Below are positions 26,544 to 35,727 of a stretch of DNA of 64,000 nucleotides, piece after piece (position 1 is the first letter of the stretch; every line of letters starts with the position of its first letter). The stretch is from assembly GCF_902833645.1 (NCBI RefSeq), contig NZ_CADFGE010000011.1, forward strand, positions 186,001 to 250,000, read 5' to 3'. The stretch comes from Paraburkholderia fungorum (lineage in GTDB: Bacteria > Pseudomonadota > Gammaproteobacteria > Burkholderiales > Burkholderiaceae). Made by a program: the position numbers and the translations under genes. Under the pieces are notes generated by a model. It saw only the letters and a program-made list of their open reading frames with translations, ran no database searches and was not told the DNA's origin.

Positions 26544-27818
26544 TCAGTTCAGCAATTCGGAAAAGGGGATGAAACGCACGGTCTCGCCAACACTGATGGC
26601 ATGGTTCGGCGGATTGTCGATCAGGCCGTCGCCCCATACCGTCGACGTCAATACCGCCGAACTCTGATTCGGAAACAGATCGAGACCGCCAGCCGCATTG
26701 ATGCGCGCCCGCAAGAATTCGTTGCGGCGATCGGCCTTTTTCTGGGCGAAATCGGCGCGCAGCGACAGCACGCGCGGCGCCACCGTCTGCATGCCGGCAA
26801 GCAGCAGGACAAACGGGCGAACGAATAGCAAAAAGGTCGCGAAACTGGAGACTGGATTGCCCGGCAGGCCAATGAAGAAGGTTTCGGCCGATGCTGCCGC
26901 GTCGGCGTCTTTGTCTGTCTGCTGGGCAGACCGGCGCACAGCGCCGAACGCGAGCGGCTTGCCCGGCTTCATCGCGATCTGCCACATAGACAGACGCCCT
27001 TCCGCCTCGACTGCCGGCTTGACGTGATCCTCCTCGCCTACCGACACGCCGCCGCAGGTGAGGATCAGATCGTGCGCCTGGGCGGCTTCGCGCAGCGTTG
27101 TGCGGGTGGCGTCGAGCTTGTCGGGGACGATGCCGTAGTCGGTAACCTCACAGCCCAGGTTTTCCAGCAGGCCGCGCAGCGTGAAACGGTTCGAATTGTA
27201 GATCGCGCCGGGTTTCAGCGGCTCGCCTGGCATCGTCAGTTCGTCGCCGGTGAAGAATACGGCGACCTTTACGCGGCGGCGCACCTGGAGTTTGGCGCAA
27301 CCGACTGAGGCGGCGAGTCCCAACGCTTGCGGCGTCAGGCGCGTGCCCGCCGGCAGGACGATCGAACCGTTGCGGATGTCCGCGCCCTGGGCGGTGATCC
27401 ATTCGCCCGGCGCCGGACTGTGGAGCAAGGTGACTTCGCTGCCGTCAGTTTCGGTTTGCTCCTGCATCACGATGGCGTCGGCGCCTGGCGGCACGGTGGC
27501 GCCTGTGAAGATGCGGGCTGCCGTGCCCGGCTTTAACGGCTCAGGCGCGTGGCCGGCCGGAATGCGTTGCGAAACGGGCAAACGGCGGTTGCCATCCGCT
27601 GTTGTGAGATCCTCTGTGCGGATCGCGTAGCCGTCCATTGAACTGGTGTTCATCGGCGGGACGTCGAGCGGCGAGATGACGTCCGCTGAGAGCACGCGGT
27701 TGAGCGCTTCCAGCGTGGGGATCGATTCGGTGCCGCTGATTGGGCTCGCTGCGCTGAGCAAGGCCGCCAACGCTTCGGCAGTGGAAAGCATCGGAGCGCG
27801 GGGCGTTGGGGTGGACAT
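26544..27818 (-). CDS. moeA: Molybdopterin molybdenumtransferase
   Basis: MoeA, 424 residues, inserts molybdate into adenylylated molybdopterin. Domains follow the usual order: LDVPPMNTSSMDGYAIRTED near residue 60, the PAGTRLTPQALGLAASVGC loop, the MogA-like core with TCGGVSVGEEDHVK and MKPGKPLAFG, and PGNPVSSFATFLLFVRPF. The C-terminal beta domain (LDLFPNQSSAVLTSTVWGDG) is complete. It leads the moeA-moaD-moaE operon; the upstream gap holds an intergenic repeat. Confidence 0.98.
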   Translation of the reverse strand: MSTPTPRAPMLSTAEALAALLSAASPISGTESIPTLEALNRVLSADVISPLDVPPMNTSSMDGYAIRTEDLTTADGNRRLPVSQRIPAGHAPEPLKPGTAARIFTGATVPPGADAIVMQEQTETDGSEVTLLHSPAPGEWITAQGADIRNGSIVLPAGTRLTPQALGLAASVGCAKLQVRRRVKVAVFFTGDELTMPGEPLKPGAIYNSNRFTLRGLLENLGCEVTDYGIVPDKLDATRTTLREAAQAHDLILTCGGVSVGEEDHVKPAVEAEGRLSMWQIAMKPGKPLAFGAVRRSAQQTDKDADAAASAETFFIGLPGNPVSSFATFLLFVRPFVLLLAGMQTVAPRVLSLRADFAQKKADRRNEFLRARINAAGGLDLFPNQSSAVLTSTVWGDGLIDNPPNHAISVGETVRFIPFSELLN

Positions 27819-27984
27819 CTTTCTGATCTCGAAGCCGCTGGGTTAAAGGAATATTGTAGCGGTTGGAGGGGCCGGCGGTGGCGGCCTGGGGTTATGGTGG
27901 TTTTTTTTTGCCTTTCGGCGAGCGTGTTTACTTCGGCTGGCTTCCTTTGGCCTTTCCTTGCTTTGGTAGTGGTCTATTAGTGTT

Positions 27985-28062
27985 GCCCCTGTGCGGGGCG
28001 GCACCTACTTTTCTTTGCCGGCCGCAAAGAAAAGTAGGCAAAAGAAAGCGGCTCAAACCGCT
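27985..28062. repeat. Intergenic element with three consecutive hairpins
   Basis: Three palindromes follow each other: GCCCC/GGGGC (27985-27999), a perfect 15-bp stem CCTACTTTTCTTTGC with its complement (28004-28018 and 28024-28038), and AGCGG/CCGCT (28047-28062). This looks like a dispersed intergenic repeat that I associate with Burkholderia-group genomes. The whole thrC-moeA gap (27819-28263) has no credible gene, though the repeat unit may extend to about 28250. Confidence 0.65.
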
Positions 28063-28263
28063 AATTCTTAAGCGGGTCCCCCGCACAGCCGCGGTAGTGG
28101 TGCATCTGGAATCTGTGTTCCCTCACATTCCGCGTTAGTGACAAGGCCGTCATACCTCCGGCGGCGCTGCGCGCGCCGTGGCGGTACTTCTCGAAGTCGG
28201 TTTTCGCTTCGCATTGAGCGCGACTCCGCCGCGCTCAATGCTCGCTGGTTTTACTTGCTGCTG

Positions 28264-29715
28264 TTACTTGCCGGTGTTTGCTGCGATGAAGTCTTTTACG
28301 CGTTGTGCGTCCGCCGGCAATACCTCGAATCGCTGCGGTAGCGATTCCAGACCCGAAAATGCGGCTGGGCGCTCCGGTTCGCGTAGCAACGCCTCGCGGA
28401 TCGTTTCGCCAAACTTGATCGGCTGCGCCGTCTCCAGCACGATCATCGGAATGCCCGCCTGTAAATGCTCGCGCGCTACCTTCAGGCCGTCTGCCGTGTG
28501 TGTGTCGATCATCGTGTCGTAGCGCTCAAAAACGTCGCGGATCGCGTCCACGCGGTCCTCGTGGCTGCTGCGGCCCGATACGAATCCAAACTCCTTCACG
28601 CGCGCAAAATCGCCGCTCGCCGCCAGGTCGAAACCACCTTTCTCTTCAACGTCGCGGAACAATTGCAGCACGCGCGCCGGGTCGCGGCCCAGCAGGTCGA
28701 ATACGAAACGCTCGAAGTTCGAAGCCTTCGAAATGTCCATGCTCGGGCTGCTCGTGTGGTACGTCTCGGCCGCCTTGCGCACACGGTAAATGCCCGTGCG
28801 GAAGAATTCGTCGAGCACGTCGTTCTCGTTCGTCGCAACCACCAGCTTCTCGATCGGCAAACCCATCATGCGCGCGATGTGGCCCGCGCACACATTGCCG
28901 AAATTGCCCGACGGCACCGTGAACGAAACGCGCTCGTCGTTCGACTTCGTCGCGGCAAAGTAGCCCTTGAAGTAGTACACGACCTGCGCCACCACACGCG
29001 CCCAGTTGATCGAATTGACCGTGCCGATCTTGTACTTCGCCTTGAACGCGTGGTCGTTCGAAACCGCCTTCACGATGTCCTGGGCGTCGTCGAATACGCC
29101 CTCGACCGCGATGTTGAAAATGTTCGGGTCCTGCAGGCTGTACATCTGCGCCGTCTGGAATGCGCTCATCTTCTTGTGCGGGGAAAGCATGAACACGCTA
29201 ATGCCCTTCTTGCCGCGCATTGCATACTCCGCAGCGCTGCCGGTGTCGCCAGAGGTCGCGCCCAGAATGTTCAGCGTCTCACCATGCCTGGCCAGCGCGT
29301 ACTCGAACAGATTGCCGATCAACTGCATCGCCATGTCCTTGAACGCCAGCGTCGGCCCGTTCGACAGTTCCAGCAGCGACAGCGGCGCGCCGTTCTCGAC
29401 GCCCAGCGTCTTCAACGGCGTGATCTGCGCCGCGCTTTCGTCGTCGCGCACGTTGCAGTACGTCTGAGCCGTGTACGTCTTGCGCGTCAGTGCGCGCAGG
29501 TCTTCGGCGGGGATGTCGTCGCAGAATTTCGACAGGATCTCGAAGGCGAGATCCGCGTACGGCAATGTGCGCCAGCGCGTCAGTTCGTCCGCCGTGACGC
29601 GCGGATATTCCGCCGGCAAGTACAGGCCGCCGTCTTTGGCAAGGCCGCCCAGCAGAATCTCGGAAAAGGTATGGCGCTCGCCGGCTCCGGCGCCGCGCGT
29701 AGAGAGGTAGTTCAT
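28264..29715 (-). CDS. thrC: Threonine synthase
   Basis: PLP enzyme of 483 residues that converts O-phosphohomoserine to threonine. The N-terminus is MNYLSTRGAGAGERHTFSEI; the PLP-Lys is in GPTLAFKDMAMQLIGNLFEY, the phosphate-binding loop in LGATSGDTGSAAEYAMRG, and SGNFGNVCAGHIARMMGLPI is a further core segment. Length matches the long, bacterial-type (class I) enzyme. It begins eight bases after hom and is co-transcribed with it. Confidence 0.98.
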   Translation of the reverse strand: MNYLSTRGAGAGERHTFSEILLGGLAKDGGLYLPAEYPRVTADELTRWRTLPYADLAFEILSKFCDDIPAEDLRALTRKTYTAQTYCNVRDDESAAQITPLKTLGVENGAPLSLLELSNGPTLAFKDMAMQLIGNLFEYALARHGETLNILGATSGDTGSAAEYAMRGKKGISVFMLSPHKKMSAFQTAQMYSLQDPNIFNIAVEGVFDDAQDIVKAVSNDHAFKAKYKIGTVNSINWARVVAQVVYYFKGYFAATKSNDERVSFTVPSGNFGNVCAGHIARMMGLPIEKLVVATNENDVLDEFFRTGIYRVRKAAETYHTSSPSMDISKASNFERFVFDLLGRDPARVLQLFRDVEEKGGFDLAASGDFARVKEFGFVSGRSSHEDRVDAIRDVFERYDTMIDTHTADGLKVAREHLQAGIPMIVLETAQPIKFGETIREALLREPERPAAFSGLESLPQRFEVLPADAQRVKDFIAANTGK

Positions 29716-29723
29716 AGTTCGGC

Positions 29724-31055
29724 CTAGTTCAGCGCTTCCATGCGCAGCTTCGTGACTTGCGAGACAACGGTCTTCAGCGCTTCGATCGTCCTGATCGCCG
29801 CATTGACGTTCTTTTCAACCGTTTCGTGCGTAATCAGGATAATGTCGGTTTCGCCCTTGCCGTTCGCGTCGACCTGCTCCGATTCCTTCTGCAGCAATGC
29901 GTCGATCGAAATGCCCCGATCCGCCAGAATGCGCGTGATGTCGGCCAGCACACCAGTCACGTCAGCCACACGCAGACGCAGGTAGTAGCCGCTCGTCACG
30001 TCGTCGATCGGCAGGATCGGCGTGCTCGACAGGCTGTCCGGCTGGAACGCCAGATGCGGCACGCGATGCTCCGGGTCCGCCGTGTGCAGACGCGTCACGT
30101 CGACCAGATCGGCCACCACGGCGGAGGCCGTCGGCTCCGCGCCCGCGCCCTTGCCGTAGTACAGCGTGGAGCCCACCGCATCGCCGTGCACGACGACCGC
30201 GTTCATCGCGCCTTCCACGTTCGCCAGCAGGCGTTTTTCCGGAATCAGCGTGGGATGCACGCGCAATTCGATGCCCTTATCCGTGCGGCGCGAGATGCCG
30301 AGCAGCTTGATGCGGTAGCCAAGTTCTTCAGCGTATTTGATGTCGATGGCGGCCAGCTTGCTGATGCCTTCGACGTACGCCTTGTCGAATTGCACCGGCA
30401 CGCCGAACGCGATCGCGCTCATGATCGTCGCCTTGTGAGCGGCGTCCACGCCTTCGATGTCGAAGGTCGGGTCGGCTTCGGCGTAACCCAGTTCCTGCGC
30501 GGCTTTCAACGCGGTCGCGAAGTCGAGCCCGCGGTCGCGCATCTCCGAGAGGATGTAGTTCGTCGTACCGTTGATGATGCCGGCAATGTACTGGATGCGA
30601 TTGGCTGTGAGCCCTTCGCGCAGCGCCTTGATGATCGGAATGCCGCCCGCCACCGCCGCCTCGAACGACACCATCACGCCATTGGCGCGCGCCGCCTCGA
30701 AAATCTCCGTGCCGTGCACCGCGAGCAGCGCCTTGTTGGCGGTGACCACATGCTTGCGGTTCCTGATCGCGCGCAGGACGAGGTCGCGTGCCACGCCTGT
30801 ACCGCCAATCATTTCCGCGACGATATCGATCGACGGGTCGTCGACCACCGCGTTGAAGTCATCAGTCAGCGCCACCGTGCCGGCTTCGCTGCCGAGCGCC
30901 GCGGTCGCTTTGGCGGGATTGCGCACGGCAATGCGCGTAATCTCGATGCCACGGCCCGCGCGGCGTTTGATTTCTTCCTGATTGCGGCGCAGTACCGTGA
31001 AGGTGCCGCTGCCTACCGTGCCGAAGCCCAGCAGTCCAACTTTGATCGGTTCCAT
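29724..31055 (-). CDS. hom: Homoserine dehydrogenase
   Basis: Enzyme of 443 residues reducing aspartate semialdehyde to homoserine. The Rossmann motif is VGLLGFGTVGSGTF (residues 5-18), followed by VTANKALLAVHG, then the catalytic domain YIAGIINGTTNYILSEM and YAEADPTFDIEGVDAAHK. The C-terminal ACT domain (LRLRVADVTGVLADITRILA) implies threonine feedback. The start at 31055 gives MEPIKVGLL; the frame is open further upstream without family similarity. Monofunctional, with no aspartokinase part. Confidence 0.98.
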   Translation of the reverse strand: MEPIKVGLLGFGTVGSGTFTVLRRNQEEIKRRAGRGIEITRIAVRNPAKATAALGSEAGTVALTDDFNAVVDDPSIDIVAEMIGGTGVARDLVLRAIRNRKHVVTANKALLAVHGTEIFEAARANGVMVSFEAAVAGGIPIIKALREGLTANRIQYIAGIINGTTNYILSEMRDRGLDFATALKAAQELGYAEADPTFDIEGVDAAHKATIMSAIAFGVPVQFDKAYVEGISKLAAIDIKYAEELGYRIKLLGISRRTDKGIELRVHPTLIPEKRLLANVEGAMNAVVVHGDAVGSTLYYGKGAGAEPTASAVVADLVDVTRLHTADPEHRVPHLAFQPDSLSSTPILPIDDVTSGYYLRLRVADVTGVLADITRILADRGISIDALLQKESEQVDANGKGETDIILITHETVEKNVNAAIRTIEALKTVVSQVTKLRMEALN

Positions 31056-31140
31056 GCAGCGTGTGTTTTCGAGTAAGTGATTAAAAAGAAACTGAGGCAA
31101 CTGGGGCTGGCAGCGGCGCGCGCCGGGCGCGCCGTCCATC

Positions 31141-32379
31141 TCAAGCTGTGTGGCGTTTGCGGTAGCCGTCGAGGAAGCGCGCGATCCGGTTGATCGAATC
31201 CGCGAGGTCGTCCACGTTCGGCAGGAACACGACGCGGAAGTGATCCGGCGTCTTCCAGTTGAAACCGGTGCCTTGAACCAGCAGCACGCGCTCTTCCAGC
31301 AGAAGATCGAGGATGAACTGCTGATCGTCCTTGATCGGATAAATCTTCGGATCGAGGCGCGGGAACATGTATAGCGCCGCCTCCGGCTTCACGCAGCTCA
31401 CGCCGGGAATGGCCGTCAACATGTCATACGCGAGTTCGCGCTGTTTGTACAGGCGCCCGCTCGGCACGATCAGGTCGTTGATGCTTTGATAGCCGCCGAG
31501 CGCGGTCTGGATCGCATACTGCCCGGGCACGTTCGGGCACAGGCGCATCGAGGCCAGAATGCCGAGCCCTTCGAAATAGTCTTTCGCATCACGGCGGTTC
31601 TCGCCGGTCAGGCCCGAAATAAACATCCAGCCGGCGCGGTAGCCACACGAGCGGTAACTCTTCGAGAGGCTATTGAACGTGACAGTGAGCACGTCTTCGG
31701 AGAGCGCGGCCATCGACGTGTGCTTCTTGCCGTCGTAGACGATCTTGTCGTAGACCTCGTCGGCGAAGATCACAAGGCCGTGCTGACGGGCAATCTCGAT
31801 CAGGCCCAGCAGCAGTTCGTCCGAGTACAGCGCGCCGGTGGGGTTGTTCGGGTTGATGACGACGAGCGCACGGGTATTCGGCGTGATTTTCGCGCGGATG
31901 TCGTCCAGATCCGGCATCCAGCCGTTCGATTCGTCGCAGATATAGTGCACCGGCGTGCCGCCCGACAGGCTGACGCCGGCGGTCCACAGCGGGTAGTCCG
32001 GCGCGGGCAGCAATACTTCGTCGCCGTCGTTCAGCAGGCCTTGCAGCGCCATCACGATCAGCTCGGAAGCGCCATTGCCGATGTAGATATCGTCCAGTTC
32101 GACGCCATGCACGCCCTTTTGCTGGGTGTAATGCATGATCGCCTTGCGCGCGGCGAACACGCCCTTGGAATCCGAGTAGCCGGACGAGCCGGGCAGATTC
32201 AGGATCATGTCCTGGATGATTTCATCCGGCGCGTCGAAGCCGAACGGCGCGAGATTGCCAATGTTCAGCTTGATGATGCGGTGGCCCTCTTCTTCGAGCC
32301 GCTTTGCATGTTCGAGGACAGGCCCGCGAATGTCGTAGCAGACATTCAACAACTTGTTGGATTTGAGAATCGGTTTCAC
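31141..32379 (-). CDS. alaA: AlaA-type pyridoxal-phosphate aminotransferase
   Basis: Fold-type I aminotransferase of 412 residues, best fit glutamate-pyruvate transaminase AlaA. The GTG at 32379 gives MKPILKSNKLLNVCYDIRGP. Key parts are IIKLNIGNLAPFGFDAP, IGNGASELIVMALQ, the VVINPNNPTGALYSDELL loop, and the PLP-Lys in TFNSLSKSYRSCGYRAGWM. The start is non-ATG; the frame is open to 32583 but unlike the family. It is followed 85 bases later by hom, so amino acid supply genes form one transcript. The exact keto acid preference is inferred. Confidence 0.92.
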   Translation of the reverse strand: MKPILKSNKLLNVCYDIRGPVLEHAKRLEEEGHRIIKLNIGNLAPFGFDAPDEIIQDMILNLPGSSGYSDSKGVFAARKAIMHYTQQKGVHGVELDDIYIGNGASELIVMALQGLLNDGDEVLLPAPDYPLWTAGVSLSGGTPVHYICDESNGWMPDLDDIRAKITPNTRALVVINPNNPTGALYSDELLLGLIEIARQHGLVIFADEVYDKIVYDGKKHTSMAALSEDVLTVTFNSLSKSYRSCGYRAGWMFISGLTGENRRDAKDYFEGLGILASMRLCPNVPGQYAIQTALGGYQSINDLIVPSGRLYKQRELAYDMLTAIPGVSCVKPEAALYMFPRLDPKIYPIKDDQQFILDLLLEERVLLVQGTGFNWKTPDHFRVVFLPNVDDLADSINRIARFLDGYRKRHTA

Positions 32380-32901
32380 GGCGGGCACTTCATCCTGTTG
32401 GTGGGCTTGGGCGAACAGGCACGGGTCAAAAAAAGACCCAAGGCAAGTCCGCCGACACGGGGAATTATGACGCGGCACGCCCGCCAGATACGGATCGGAG
32501 CGCCAGACGCAGATTGGGCCCGCTACCGGACCGAGCCGGCGCCGCCGGCCGATTACGCCGACGTTGCAGCCGAAAAGACCCAAAACGGGCGAAAAACAGT
32601 CGAAAACCAGACCAAAACCGCGCGGAACCCGGCAGATAGCCGGTAGGCCGCCCGTGCCCTCAGCGCGGCTTATGACAGCACATGAGGCGGCACTTGAGCG
32701 AGGGGCGCCGCAAGGCGGCTAAAAAGTTATAATTTAGCGGATTTTGGCCGACTTCCGCAATGCACCAACCGCAACGGCAAGCCTTTTCGGCCGCTTCTGT
32801 GCCATTCGCGTGTCGCACTCGCGTCAAACCGCCCTGCTTCCGCTCTGCCCGGTCAGGCCGCCAACACGCACGATGTCTCACGACGACTTCGGAAAACGAA
32901 T
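32380..32901. other. Divergent intergenic region between alaA and the L-Ara4N cluster
   Basis: No credible gene is seen; the short frames in it lack family features. For plus-strand transcription there is a perfect TATAAT at 32728-32733, without a good -35. On the minus strand CATAAT near 32463-32468 could serve alaA. Both promoter assignments are weak. Confidence 0.5.
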
Positions 32902-33276
32902 TTGAAATTACATCAGGATTCCAGCGGCGCCCTCAACACCGTCACCGGTTACGGCGCCGGCTATGTCGAAATCAATCTGGTGCGCCATGCCGGCAGCATT
33001 CTCCTGCTGCCGGAAGCACCCGTGATCGCCTGGCCCGTCGCCGCTTTCGAGCAGTTGAGCGCCGAACACTTCGCCATGCTGGTGGAGGCCGCGCCCGAGG
33101 TGGTCATATTCGGCAGCGGCGAACGGCTGCGCTTTCCGCACCCGCGTCTGACCTCGGTGCTCACCGCCAAACGCATCGGCGTCGAAACCATGGACTTCAA
33201 GGCCGCTTGCCGCACCTACAACATTCTGATGGCCGAGGGCCGCAAGGTTGCGGCCGCGTTGCTGATCGAAGACTAG
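32902..33276 (+). CDS. Mth938/Xcc1710-like domain protein (DUF498)
   Basis: Small protein of 124 residues from the TTG at 32902. It carries the family pattern YVEINLVRHAGSILLLPEAP, EVVIFGSGERLRFPHPRL and RIGVETMDFKAACRTYNILM, ending VAAALLIED. The fold is known from structures (human relative NDUFAF3), but a biochemical role in bacteria is not settled. It stands in front of arnT with a 233-base gap, so it may or may not share the L-Ara4N transcript. Confidence 0.88.
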   Translation: MKLHQDSSGALNTVTGYGAGYVEINLVRHAGSILLLPEAPVIAWPVAAFEQLSAEHFAMLVEAAPEVVIFGSGERLRFPHPRLTSVLTAKRIGVETMDFKAACRTYNILMAEGRKVAAALLIED

Positions 33277-33509
33277 TGGCGCCGCGCGAGCGCTGCAAAG
33301 TTGACGCTGAGCTTGCATCGAGCCGCCGTGCAGGCGCAGTTCGCCATGCGCGGCGCCCGTAGCGTGCATGGCCGCCGCAGCGGCCCCGCCTCTCGCCGCA
33401 TTACGGCTGATAACGTACACTGCGCGCCATTGGCGCCACGCCGGCAATCGTCTTTCTCGAATAACACCGCCTCGCCGCTCCCGCGGCGTCGCCAAAAAGG
33501 TTGAAATCC

Positions 33510-35261
33510 ATGAACGATACGCCGACAAGGCTACCGCTCAATCGCACCACGATCCTGCTACTGGTGCTGGCCCTCGCAGTAATCTGGTTCGTGCCGCTCG
33601 GCTGGCGCCACCTGCTGCCGAGCGACGAAGGCCGCTACGCCGAAATGGCGCGCGAAATGTTCGTCACCGGCGACTGGATCACACCGCGCTATAACGGCTA
33701 CAAGTATTTCGAGAAGCCACCGCTGCAAACCTGGGCAAACGCGCTCACGTTCGCGTGGTTCGGCATCGGCGAATGGCAGGCGCGGCTTTACACCGCACTG
33801 ACGGGCTTTGCCGGCGTGCTGTTGATCGGCTTCACCGGCGCGCGCGTGTTCAACGCGGCCACCGGCGTGTTCGCGGCGATCGTGCTGGCCACCGCGCCCT
33901 ACTGGAACCTGATGGGCCACTTCAACACGCTCGACATGGGCCTGTCGTTCTGGATGGAGTTGACGCTCTGCTCGCTGCTGCTGGCGCAGCGCCCCAACCT
34001 GCCTACCGCCACGGTGCGGGCATGGATGTGGGTGTGCTGGGGGTCGATGGCGCTCGCGGTGCTGTCCAAGGGCCTCGTCGGCGTGATCCTGCCGGGCGCG
34101 GTGCTGGTGCTGTACACGCTGGCCGCACGCGACTGGGCGGTATGGAAGCGTCTACACCTGATCGGCGGCCTGATCGTGTTCTTCGTGATCGTCACGCCAT
34201 GGTTCGTGCTGGTGCAGCAACGCAACCCGGAATTCCTGAACTTCTTCTTCATCGTTCAGCAGTTCAAGCGTTATCTGACGCCTGAGCAGAACCGCCCCGG
34301 GCCGTTCTATTACTTCGTACCGGTGCTGCTGGTGGGCTTCCTGCCGTGGCTGTCGGTGAGCCTGCAGAGCTTGCGCCATGCATGGCGGCTGCCGCGCCAG
34401 CCGAACGGCTTCGCGCCGGTCACGCTGATGCTGGTGTGGACCGCCTTCATCTTCCTGTTCTTCAGCGCGTCGCACTCCAAGCTGCTGTCCTATACGTTGC
34501 CGATCGCCCCGCCGATCGCCATGATCATCGGCATGTATCTGCCGCTCGTCACGCGCGACCAGTGGCGCCGCCACCTGGCTGGCTATGCGCTGTTTCTCGT
34601 GGTGGCCGCGTTTGGCGCGCTGTTCATGTCACGTTTCGGCAACGCGCGCAACCCGACTGAGTTGTACGTCGAATACCGCGTGTGGGTACTGGCGGCACTC
34701 GGCGTCGCTTTTGTGCTCACGCTGTTCGCGCTGTGGCTGAACCGCCGCAGCCGTGCCGGCACGCTCGGCGCCGTCGCGAGCTTTGGCGCCGCGTGGCTGC
34801 TGCTCGGTACGATTGCCGGCACGGGTCACGAAGTGTTCGGCCGCCTGAGTTCCGGCGCGCCGCTCGCGCCCGCGATCAAGGCCGAGATCGCCAGATTGCC
34901 GGCTGACACGCCGTTCTACTCGGTCGGCGTGCTCGACCACACGCTGCCGTTCTACGTCGACCACACGATGATCATGGTCGAGCATCCCGATGAACTGGCG
35001 TTCGGCATATCCGTCGAACCGCAGAAATGGGTGCCGTCGGTCGATGCATGGATCGAGCGCTGGAAGGCCGAGCGCTATGCGCTCGCGCTAATCCCGCCGT
35101 CGACTTACGACCGGCTCCTCAAAGAAGGGCTGCCGATGCAGGTGATCGCGCGCGATTCGCGCCGGGTGGTGGTGGCAAAACCTGCACCCGCATCCGACGC
35201 CGCAGCACAAGACGCACCGGCGCTTCCGAAAGACGCGCCAGTAGAAAAACCACAGCAATGA
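33510..35261 (+). CDS. arnT: ArnT, lipid A 4-amino-4-deoxy-L-arabinose transferase
   Basis: Polytopic inner-membrane glycosyltransferase of 583 residues that transfers L-Ara4N from undecaprenyl phosphate to lipid A phosphates on the periplasmic side. The first loop has WRHLLPSDEGRYAEMAREMF, with the catalytic acidic pair, and YFEKPPLQTWANALTFAWFG, both strongly ArnT-like. About 12 hydrophobic helices precede a soluble C-terminal domain with a Pro/Ala tail. The ATG at 33510 was preferred over the in-frame TTG at 33501. The modification lowers binding of cationic peptides such as polymyxin. Confidence 0.95.
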   Translation: MNDTPTRLPLNRTTILLLVLALAVIWFVPLGWRHLLPSDEGRYAEMAREMFVTGDWITPRYNGYKYFEKPPLQTWANALTFAWFGIGEWQARLYTALTGFAGVLLIGFTGARVFNAATGVFAAIVLATAPYWNLMGHFNTLDMGLSFWMELTLCSLLLAQRPNLPTATVRAWMWVCWGSMALAVLSKGLVGVILPGAVLVLYTLAARDWAVWKRLHLIGGLIVFFVIVTPWFVLVQQRNPEFLNFFFIVQQFKRYLTPEQNRPGPFYYFVPVLLVGFLPWLSVSLQSLRHAWRLPRQPNGFAPVTLMLVWTAFIFLFFSASHSKLLSYTLPIAPPIAMIIGMYLPLVTRDQWRRHLAGYALFLVVAAFGALFMSRFGNARNPTELYVEYRVWVLAALGVAFVLTLFALWLNRRSRAGTLGAVASFGAAWLLLGTIAGTGHEVFGRLSSGAPLAPAIKAEIARLPADTPFYSVGVLDHTLPFYVDHTMIMVEHPDELAFGISVEPQKWVPSVDAWIERWKAERYALALIPPSTYDRLLKEGLPMQVIARDSRRVVVAKPAPASDAAAQDAPALPKDAPVEKPQQ

Positions 35262-35286
35262 CCCCATATCAGGGACTAACCGTTCG

Positions 35287-35658
35287 ATGAATCCGATTTC
35301 GCTCTTTTGTATCCTCGCCGGCGTCACGTTGAACGCCGGCGCGCAGTTGCTGCTCAAAGCCGGAACGAATGCCGTTGGACACTTCGAATTCACCCGTGCG
35401 AACATCCTGCCCATTGCATTCCGGCTGGCAACCCAGCCGCCGATCATCGGCGGACTGGCCTGCTATGTGATCAGCGTCGGCGTATGGGTGGTCGGGCTCT
35501 CGCGGGTAGACGTGTCGATTGCCTATCCGATGTTGTCGCTCGGATACGTCGTCAACGCGTTCGCGGCGTGGTATCTATTCGGCGAAGTCATGTCGGTGCA
35601 GAAGCTGGTGGGGATCGCGGTCATCCTGATCGGCGTCGTCGTCCTGGCGCGCAGCTAG
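35287..35658 (+). CDS. arnE: Small multidrug-resistance-like flippase subunit (ArnE-like)
   Basis: EamA/SMR-type membrane protein of 123 residues with four hydrophobic helices (LFCILAGVTLNAGAQLLLKA; GGLACYVISVGVWVVGLS; VSIAYPMLSLGYVVNAFAAW; KLVGIAVILIGVVVLA). Its place between arnT and arnB suggests it flips undecaprenyl-P-L-Ara4N across the inner membrane. No separate ArnF partner gene is seen in the cluster, so it may act as a homodimer. Confidence 0.88.
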   Translation: MNPISLFCILAGVTLNAGAQLLLKAGTNAVGHFEFTRANILPIAFRLATQPPIIGGLACYVISVGVWVVGLSRVDVSIAYPMLSLGYVVNAFAAWYLFGEVMSVQKLVGIAVILIGVVVLARS

Positions 35659-35727
35659 GCTTGCGTGTAGTTTGTGATCTACTTCGCGCCCTTCGGGTTG
35701 CGCCCCTTTCAATCGAGCGAAGCATTC

